Below are positions 32,572 to 39,049 of a stretch of 64,000 nucleotides of DNA, in pieces. Origin of the DNA: Spinactinospora alkalitolerans. Lineage in GTDB: Bacteria > Actinomycetota > Actinomycetes > Streptosporangiales > Streptosporangiaceae. The stretch is from positions 5,704,001-5,768,000 of the forward strand of contig NZ_JACCCC010000001.1 in NCBI RefSeq assembly GCF_013408795.1, given 5' to 3'. The stretch's first letter is position 1, and each line of letters starts with the position of its first letter. The position numbers and the translations under genes were made by a program. The notes beneath the pieces are model-generated. The model did not search any database. It saw only the letters and a program-made list of their open reading frames with translations, and was not told the DNA's origin.

Positions 32572-33786
32572 ATGTCGCTCGGGAGGACGTTCGCGCAGCG
32601 GCTACGGTGGCACCGTCGCAGGCAGGGAAAATCCCAGGCCGTGGTGGCCGGTCTTGCGGGCGTCAACGCCGAATACGTGGGTCAGATCGAGCGGGGACAG
32701 CGCACTCCGTCGCTGGATGTCGTCGAGGCCATCGCGAACGCTCTCGGCGTCACCGTCACCAACCTGGTCACCGACGCCACCGATCCCTCGCCCATGGCCG
32801 CGGACATCCGCCTGGCCTCCGAACTCCACCAGTCGCTCCTCCTCGGCGCCTCCCGTGACGGCGAGCCGGAGACCAGTCTGGTGGAACTGCGCGAGCGCGT
32901 CGACCATGCCTGGGACACCTGGCAGGGGGTGTCGGATCGCTACAGCCGCCTGGCGGCGTTGATTCCGGGGTTGATCGGCGATGTCGTGCGCGTCTGCGAA
33001 ACCGGGCGCACGGCGGGAACCGAGGAACAGCGGCTGGCCGCCGACGCCTACACGCTGCTGCGCACGGTGGCGCGCCGGATCAACCGTCCCGACCTCGCGC
33101 TGGTCGCGGCCGACCGCGGGCGGCGGGCCGCCGAGCTCGCCGATGATCCGATCCGGCTGGCCGGCGCGCGCTGGAATCTGGCGCATGCGCTGCTCGCCCA
33201 ACAGGAGCCTCAAACGGCGGAGGAGATCGCTCTGGCCGCGATCGCCGAGCTTCGCCCAGGCGGCGATCGGGACACCTTGGCCATGACCGGCGCACTCTGG
33301 CTCACCGCGGCCGTCGCCGCGGCTCGTTGCCGGCGCAAATTCGTGGCCCTGGAGCGCGTGGAGGAACACGCTGCCCTGCTCGCCGAGCGAACCGGAGAGA
33401 CCAACGTCGGTCGGGCCGCGTTCGGTCCGGCCAACGTGGCCTTGCACCTGGTGAGCATCGAATTGGAAGACGGCCAGGCCGCCAATGCGCTGGCGGTCGC
33501 CGACCGGATCGATCCGGCGCCCATGGCCTCCCGTGAGCGCCACACGACCCTGGCGCTCGATCTCGCCCGGGGGCATGCGCTTCGCTTCGAGGCCGGCGCC
33601 TCGCTGCTGCACCTACTGCAGGCCGAACGGACCAGCCCTGAGGAGCTGCGGTACAACCCAGCCGCCCACGACACCATCCGGCGGGTCTTTCACCGCGCGC
33701 GGCCCTCGCTGCGCTCCCAGGTGACCGGTCTTGCCCAACGCGTCGGAATCGAAGAGCAGATCGTCGCCGATCACACGCTTTCCTAG
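32572..33786 (+). CDS. XRE-family regulator with TPR-like domain
   Basis: The 404-aa protein has a canonical helix-turn-helix (LRWHRRRQGKSQAVVAGLAG; VGQIERGQRTPSLDVVEAIA) and a C-terminal TPR-like helical domain (ALVAADRGRRAAELADDPIR; GARWNLAHALLAQQEPQTA). ATG 32572 has GGAGAGG upstream. It stands just upstream of the P450/PKS operon in the same direction and is the candidate pathway regulator. Confidence 0.85.
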   Translation: MSLGRTFAQRLRWHRRRQGKSQAVVAGLAGVNAEYVGQIERGQRTPSLDVVEAIANALGVTVTNLVTDATDPSPMAADIRLASELHQSLLLGASRDGEPETSLVELRERVDHAWDTWQGVSDRYSRLAALIPGLIGDVVRVCETGRTAGTEEQRLAADAYTLLRTVARRINRPDLALVAADRGRRAAELADDPIRLAGARWNLAHALLAQQEPQTAEEIALAAIAELRPGGDRDTLAMTGALWLTAAVAAARCRRKFVALERVEEHAALLAERTGETNVGRAAFGPANVALHLVSIELEDGQAANALAVADRIDPAPMASRERHTTLALDLARGHALRFEAGASLLHLLQAERTSPEELRYNPAAHDTIRRVFHRARPSLRSQVTGLAQRVGIEEQIVADHTLS

Positions 33787-33881
33787 CTCTGCGCTAGGAC
33801 TCTGCGAACTCGGTAGGGCCGCCTGCGGACCGCCTTAGCGTCATCCTCGCCGCATGCTCCGAAATGCCGCGAGGAGAAACG

Positions 33882-34157
33882 ATGGCCGAATTCCGGCTGA
33901 ACACGCCTGTATTCGTCGACCGTTCCAGACAGGACACGGGGATCGGTCGTCCCCGTAGAAACGATTCCAGCAGAAACAGTTCGCTCGGTTTCCGCCGCAC
34001 AGACTCGACTGCGCACAGCACGTTCAGCGTCGACCTGCGCAATGAGCGAGTTTCCATGACGGCTTTTCCGCCACCTCTTGGCCACCGCCGTGTCCTCCTG
34101 CCTTGCTCGGGCGCGTTCTCGGTGCTCCGTTCCTCCGATGCGCCGCGGGAGCGCTGA
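33882..34157 (+). CDS. Small basic hypothetical protein, coupled to the P450 gene
   Basis: The open frame of 91 codons starts at ATG 33882 with GAGGAG seven bases upstream and stops as TGATG over the P450 start at 34157. The product (MAEFRLNTPVFVDRSRQDTG...) is rich in Arg and Ser and has no signal peptide or motif I recognise. Third-position GC bias is weaker than in its neighbours, so the call rests mainly on the ribosome binding site and the coupled stop. It may be a leader peptide for the operon. Confidence 0.4.
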   Translation: MAEFRLNTPVFVDRSRQDTGIGRPRRNDSSRNSSLGFRRTDSTAHSTFSVDLRNERVSMTAFPPPLGHRRVLLPCSGAFSVLRSSDAPRER

Positions 34158-35563
34158 TGGTGCCGCACACTCCGCCCCAGAGCATGAGACCGGCCTCGCC
34201 TCTGCATGAGGCGGCCGTACCGCTCTACGGTGACGCGCTCACAGCAGAACTGCCGGTGGCTTTGGAGAATCTGCGGGGTCGGTTCGGGTCGATCGCTCCG
34301 GTGGAGATCGCGCCCGGGGTGGCGGCGTGGGTGCTGCTGAGCTATGACCTCAACCAGCGGGTTCTGCGGGACCCGGCGGGTTTTCCACGGGATCCACGGC
34401 GCTGGCGCGAGGCCCGCGAAGGCCGTGCAACGCCGGAGACGGTGCCGGGGCCGTTCTGGTACTTCCGCAACGCTTTGGCATCCGACGAGCCCGACCACAG
34501 CCGCTACCGCGCGGTGATCGCGGACGCGCTGGCGGCGATCACCGCCTCAGGCGCACGGTTGGCCGTCCGCGAGATCACCGCGGAGCTTCTCGCCGAGAAG
34601 GCTCTGAGTGGCCGGTGCGATCTGGTCGCCGACTTCGCGTTCCACCTGCCGCTGCTGCTGCTCAACGGCTACTTCGGGCTGCCCCGCGAGCAAGGGGCGA
34701 GGCTGGTCGGCCTGATGCGGCGGGTGTGGGACGGCGGTAAGGACGCCGAAGCCGCCCGGCTGGAGCTGTTCGGCTATGCCCAAGCCGTCACCGTCGACCG
34801 GCGCGCCCGTCCGGGCACCGACATCGTCTCGCGCATGGTCGCCCACCCCCACGGGCTCGATGACGAGGAGGTGGCCCACCAGCTCATCCTGGTCATCTCC
34901 GCGGCGCACGATCCGCTGATGAACCTGATCGCCAACGCCGTCCACACCCTGTTGGCCGACCGGGAGTTCCGGTCGGACGTGGCCGGGGCGCGCACCCGGA
35001 TCGAAGAGGCGATCGATGCGGTGCTGTGGCGGTCCCCGCCGATCACGCTGCTGCCCGGCCGCTACCCCACACGCGACATGGAGTTGGCGGGCGCGCGGCT
35101 GCGCGAGGGCGACTGCTTGATCATCGGCTACGGCCCCGCCCACGCCGATCCGGTCGTCGCCCCGAAAGCCGGCCCGGTCGGGTCTTCGGGGGCACGAACG
35201 CACCTGGCGTTCGGCACCGGTCCGCACCGGTGCCCCGCGCGCGATCTGGCCCGCCAGATCGGTGTCGACGCCGTCGGGGCGCTGCTGGACCTGCTTCCCG
35301 ACCTGCACCTGGCTGTGGCACCGCAGGCACTGCAACGGCGGCATTCACCATTCGCCCACGGCCTGGACGCACTGCCCGTGGTCTTCACCCCTACCACCAT
35401 CGCCCCGCCCGCATCCCCGTCCACGACCGGAGCGCCGTCATGCCCCCACGCCCCGACCCCATCGTCCTCGTCCCCGGACAGGCCCGCGCCCAGGCACACG
35501 ACCTCCAGGCGATCGGCCCGCTGGCACGCGTGGTGGTCGAAGGTCTGGAGGCCTGGGCGCTGA
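34157..35563 (+). CDS. Cytochrome P450, CYP157-like, lacking the EXXR motif
   Basis: The protein has a P450 haem loop (HLAFGTGPHRCPARD, Cys359) but two otherwise conserved features are changed. The K-helix position of EXXR reads AVLW (residues 288-291, preceded by Asp). The I-helix segment is SAAHDPLMN, without the usual acid-Thr pair. CYP157 enzymes of Streptomyces are the known group without EXXR, with Trp at the Arg position, and they are typically paired with CYP154 genes, as here. The frame continues 124 bp into the next P450 gene, giving a Pro/Ser-rich tail of about 50 residues that is probably incidental. ATG 34157 has GGGAG upstream. Confidence 0.85.
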   Translation: MVPHTPPQSMRPASPLHEAAVPLYGDALTAELPVALENLRGRFGSIAPVEIAPGVAAWVLLSYDLNQRVLRDPAGFPRDPRRWREAREGRATPETVPGPFWYFRNALASDEPDHSRYRAVIADALAAITASGARLAVREITAELLAEKALSGRCDLVADFAFHLPLLLLNGYFGLPREQGARLVGLMRRVWDGGKDAEAARLELFGYAQAVTVDRRARPGTDIVSRMVAHPHGLDDEEVAHQLILVISAAHDPLMNLIANAVHTLLADREFRSDVAGARTRIEEAIDAVLWRSPPITLLPGRYPTRDMELAGARLREGDCLIIGYGPAHADPVVAPKAGPVGSSGARTHLAFGTGPHRCPARDLARQIGVDAVGALLDLLPDLHLAVAPQALQRRHSPFAHGLDALPVVFTPTTIAPPASPSTTGAPSCPHAPTPSSSSPDRPAPRHTTSRRSARWHAWWSKVWRPGR

Positions 35564-36720
35564 CCCGCGACCGTGAGCTGCGCGCCGCGCTGACGGATCG
35601 CCGGTTCAAGCGGAACTGGCGCACCTGGACGGCACTGGTCGAGGGCGAGGTGTCGCCGGATCACCCGGCAGCGGCGATGGTCTACCTGGACAACATGCTC
35701 ACCGGCGACGGTGCAGACCACCGCCGGCTGCGCGGCCTGATCTCCCAGGGCTTCACCCCCAGACGCGTCAACGCACTGCGCCCGAGCATCGCGGCCACGG
35801 TCGAGCGCCTGCTGGACGGCATCACCGCAGTCCCCGGCCCGGTGGACATCAGAGCGGATCTGGCCTACCCGCTGTCCCTGGCGGTGTTCGGCGAGCTGTT
35901 CGGCATCCCTGCCGAGGAGCACGGCCGCCTGCGCCAGATGGTGGAGACCGCATTCTCCTTCGCCCCGCTCGAGCAGGTCCGCGCCATGCGTGCCGACGTG
36001 GACGCCTACCTGGACGAGCTGGTCGCCGCCAAGCAGGCCCGCCCGGGCGGCGACGCGGTCTCGGCGCTGATCGGAGCGCGCGACCGCGGCGACCGGCTCA
36101 GCACCGCCGAACTGCGCGACACCCTGTGGCTGCTGATCACCGCCGGATTCGAGACCACCGCCTCGGCGCTGGCCAACGCCGTCGAGATGTTGCTGTCGAA
36201 CCCTGATCAGCTCGCCCGGCTGTGTGCCGGGGCCCTGGAGTGGCCGATCGCCGTCGAGGAGGTCCTGCGCCAGGCCACCGGCGTCGCCGCTCTGCCGTTC
36301 CTCTTCGCCGGAGAGGACATCACATTGGCCGGGCACACGATCGCGGCCGGCGAACCGGTGCTGCTGTGCTATCTGGCCGCGAACCTCGATTCGGCGCGCT
36401 ACGGCCCCGGCGCCGAAGAATTCGACATCACCCGCTCGCGCCCGCGGCATCTGGGCTTCGGGCACGGCCCGCACGTGTGCCTGGGTGCGGCGCTGGCGCG
36501 GCTGGAGCTGGAGGTCGCGCTGTCGGCGCTGTTCACCCGCTTTCCCGACATCAGCCTCGCTGACGGCTCCGCGGCGTCGCGGGCGGCCTCGGTCTTCATC
36601 AACGTCCCCGCAGCCGTGCGTGTGCGGCCGGGGCCTGCCGCAGTCGCCACCGGCGCACCCCAGCCACTCACACGTAAAACGCCCGACCACACCGATGAAG
36701 GAACCCGGAACCGTGTCTGA
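35440..36720 (+). CDS. Cytochrome P450, CYP154-like
   Basis: The 426-aa enzyme has all classic elements: I helix LLITAGFETTASAL (acid-alcohol pair), K helix EEVLRQATG (EXXR) and haem loop HLGFGHGPHVCLGAALA with Cys347 as thiolate ligand. It is a soluble class I bacterial P450 and needs ferredoxin and a reductase, neither of which is encoded nearby. ATG 35440 lies 124 bp inside the preceding P450 frame. The CYP157/CYP154-like pair is well known from conservon loci of Streptomyces. Confidence 0.88.
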   Translation: MPPRPDPIVLVPGQARAQAHDLQAIGPLARVVVEGLEAWALTRDRELRAALTDRRFKRNWRTWTALVEGEVSPDHPAAAMVYLDNMLTGDGADHRRLRGLISQGFTPRRVNALRPSIAATVERLLDGITAVPGPVDIRADLAYPLSLAVFGELFGIPAEEHGRLRQMVETAFSFAPLEQVRAMRADVDAYLDELVAAKQARPGGDAVSALIGARDRGDRLSTAELRDTLWLLITAGFETTASALANAVEMLLSNPDQLARLCAGALEWPIAVEEVLRQATGVAALPFLFAGEDITLAGHTIAAGEPVLLCYLAANLDSARYGPGAEEFDITRSRPRHLGFGHGPHVCLGAALARLELEVALSALFTRFPDISLADGSAASRAASVFINVPAAVRVRPGPAAVATGAPQPLTRKTPDHTDEGTRNRV

Positions 36721-37039
36721 ACGGATCTCTGTCCCGCCCTACCGCTACGTCAATCCCGGCCCTCAGCGGGCGCGCCACCCTATCCAGGTCACCGATCTCG
36801 TGGCCGCGGCCGCCCCTGCTCCTGAACCGGCAGCAGCCCTGCACGGCGACGCCGTCGGCCTGCTCGCTCTGGCCCGCCGGGTCGGGCCGTGCTCGGTCAC
36901 CGGTCTGGCCACCGCAGCGGAGCTGCCCGAGGCCGTCGCCCTGGCCCTGGTCGCCGACCTGGAGCACGCGGGCCTGGTGCGCATCGACCCGGCCGGCACT
37001 CGCCTGGCCGGTGGCCGGGCCGAAAGGGGTGCCGCGTGA
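36713..37039 (+). CDS. DUF742 family protein (CvnC-like)
   Basis: The 108-aa product shows the DUF742 plan: a VPPYRYVNPGPQRARHPIQV opening, then a winged-helix-like region (ALARRVGPCSVTGLATAAEL; LVADLEHAGLVRID). DUF742 proteins are the third component of conservon operons (sensor, roadblock, DUF742, small GTPase, P450). Here only the P450s accompany it. GTG 36713 overlaps the P450 stop; an ATG at 36695 is an alternative. Its stop overlaps the monooxygenase start as GTGA. Confidence 0.8.
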   Translation: MSERISVPPYRYVNPGPQRARHPIQVTDLVAAAAPAPEPAAALHGDAVGLLALARRVGPCSVTGLATAAELPEAVALALVADLEHAGLVRIDPAGTRLAGGRAERGAA

Positions 37040-38328
37040 GGAGAATTCTGATCGTGGGCGGCGGCCAGTCCGCGCTGTATCTGGGCCACGGGCTGCTGCG
37101 GCACGGCTATGAGGTGACGCTGATGACCGCCCAGACCACCGAGGAGGTGCGCGCCGGTCTGCCCTCGGTGCTGCAGTTCACCCCGCCTACTGTGCTGCTG
37201 AGCGAACGCGAGGCCGGCCTGCCGGTGTGGGAGAACGACGCTCCGCCCATCGAACGTCTGCGCATGCGGGTGCGGACGGGTGCCCACGAGGTGGCCTTCA
37301 CCGGGGCCTTCAGCGCCGGCTACGCCGTCTCGGTGGATCGTCGGTTGAAGATGGCCGACTGGCTGGAGCTGTTCAAGGCCCGCGCCGACGAGACCGGGCA
37401 CGGCCGGGTCATCACCCACGGCGTCACCGTCACCGACCTGGACTACTTCACCCGCCTGTTCGACCTGGTCATCGTCGCGGTCGGCAACGGCGAACTCGGC
37501 GAGCTCTTCGACCCCGATCCCACGCGCCAGGGCGGGGCGCATCCGCGCACCGTCGTCCAGGCCTACCTCGACGGCGACACCGTCGACGGCCCGGCGGAGG
37601 GGGTGATGGACGTGGTCTCCGCCCAGCCCGGCGGCCCGGACGATGCCGGTGAGGTGTTCTTCGCCCCGGTGCTCACCCACGAGGGGGCCGGGTATGCGGT
37701 GATGGCGCTGGCCGCGCCCGGCGGGCCGCTGGATGCGGCGGTTGCGGCCCGGCGAGCACGTGAGCGTGTCCGCCACGCCTTCTCCCCCGACCTGGCACTG
37801 CACACCCTGCTGACCCAGACCAAGACGTGGGCGCCGGAGGTCTTTGCGCGGATCGCCCACGCACGTCCCATCCGGGGCTCGGCGGTGCTGGGCCAGCGGG
37901 TGGATCCGGTGGTGCGCCACCCCGTCGGGGTGCTGCCCTCGGGTGGCCTGGTACTGGGGATGGCCGATGCGGTGGTGACCACCGGGCCGCTGTGCGGGCA
38001 GGGCTGGAACACCTCCACCCGGTGCGCCCAGGTCTATTTGGAGCACGTCCTCGCCCACGGGGACCGGCCCTTCGACGAGATGTTCATGGACGCCGCCTTC
38101 ACCGCGTTCTGGGACACCTACGGCGAAGCCTCCGCGGCGTTCTCCGAGATCAGCCACGGCGTCTTCCCCGCCCATTTCCCGCACCTGCTGGGCGCGGCCG
38201 GCGCCTTCGGCGAGGTCGCCGACCGGTGGGTGGACGGCATCGACGACCCCCGCAAGCTGCGCGACTGGATGTTCGACGCCGAGCGCGCCCATGCCTACCT
38301 CGCCCAGCTCACCACCTCCGCTTCGTGA
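37036..38328 (+). CDS. StyA-type FAD-dependent monooxygenase
   Basis: The 430-aa flavoprotein starts with the FAD dinucleotide fold (ILIVGGGQSALYLGHGLLRH) and carries the styrene/indole monooxygenase signatures SVLQFTPPTV and VIVAVGNGELGELFDPDP. StyA-type enzymes epoxidise or hydroxylate using reduced FAD from a separate reductase; I see no such reductase nearby. The gene is coupled to DUF742 upstream. In this cluster it would oxidise the polyketide or its precursor. Substrate unknown. Confidence 0.85.
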   Translation: MRRILIVGGGQSALYLGHGLLRHGYEVTLMTAQTTEEVRAGLPSVLQFTPPTVLLSEREAGLPVWENDAPPIERLRMRVRTGAHEVAFTGAFSAGYAVSVDRRLKMADWLELFKARADETGHGRVITHGVTVTDLDYFTRLFDLVIVAVGNGELGELFDPDPTRQGGAHPRTVVQAYLDGDTVDGPAEGVMDVVSAQPGGPDDAGEVFFAPVLTHEGAGYAVMALAAPGGPLDAAVAARRARERVRHAFSPDLALHTLLTQTKTWAPEVFARIAHARPIRGSAVLGQRVDPVVRHPVGVLPSGGLVLGMADAVVTTGPLCGQGWNTSTRCAQVYLEHVLAHGDRPFDEMFMDAAFTAFWDTYGEASAAFSEISHGVFPAHFPHLLGAAGAFGEVADRWVDGIDDPRKLRDWMFDAERAHAYLAQLTTSAS

Positions 38329-38365
38329 CCGACTCGCCTCTGCCTGTGCGTTGAAGGAGTCCGGC

Positions 38366-39049
38366 ATGCCCACCTCCCACCACGACGTCCCCGCCCGCGC
38401 CCCGTCTCTTGCCGACCGGATCGTCTACAGCAGCTTCGGCCTGGCCTGCTATGAGGCCGTGGTCGCCGCCTCATGCGCGGCGGTGTGGCGCTGCCCCCGC
38501 TCCGTTCTGCTGAAGCGCCTGTACCGCCCGCACGTGGGCGCGCGGCACCTGAGCATCGGCGTGGGATCGGGCGCGCTGCTGGACCGGGGCGACTTCCCCG
38601 TGCCGCAGCCCGATTTGCACCTGCTCGACCTCAATCCGGGTCCGCTGCGCCGCACCGCAGCCCGACTCGTCCGATACCGCCCCACCACCCACCGGGCCGA
38701 CGCCACACAGCCGCTGCCGGTCCCGGCGCGGTTGTTCGACTCGGCCGATCTGACACTGATGCTGCACTGCGTGCGCGGTGCCTCGATCACCCAGAAGGCG
38801 GCGGTGTTCGACCACGTCGCCCGGGCGCTGCGGCCGGGCGGGGTGGTCTTCGGCGCCACCGTCCTGGCCCGCGGCGTGCCGGCCAGTCCGGTGGCGCGGC
38901 GGCTCACGGCCTTCTACAACCGCACCGGGGTGTTCTCCAACCGCGGCGACCATCTCGCCGACCTCGACACCGAGCTTCGGGCCCGGTTCGGCTCCGTGCA
39001 CCTCGACGTCGTGGGCTGTGTCGCGCTGTTTGCGGGGGTGGCCCGGTGA
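38366..39049 (+). CDS. SAM-dependent methyltransferase
   Basis: The 227-aa product has a class I fold: motif I HLSIGVGSGALLDRG, an acidic-strand LHLLDLNPGPLRRTA and a VFDHVARALRPGGVVFG segment. ATG 38366 has AAGGAG upstream. It overlaps the polyketide synthase start as GTGA, so the two are coupled. The large out-of-frame reading frame that continues into the PKS gene is not real. Confidence 0.8.
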   Translation: MPTSHHDVPARAPSLADRIVYSSFGLACYEAVVAASCAAVWRCPRSVLLKRLYRPHVGARHLSIGVGSGALLDRGDFPVPQPDLHLLDLNPGPLRRTAARLVRYRPTTHRADATQPLPVPARLFDSADLTLMLHCVRGASITQKAAVFDHVARALRPGGVVFGATVLARGVPASPVARRLTAFYNRTGVFSNRGDHLADLDTELRARFGSVHLDVVGCVALFAGVAR

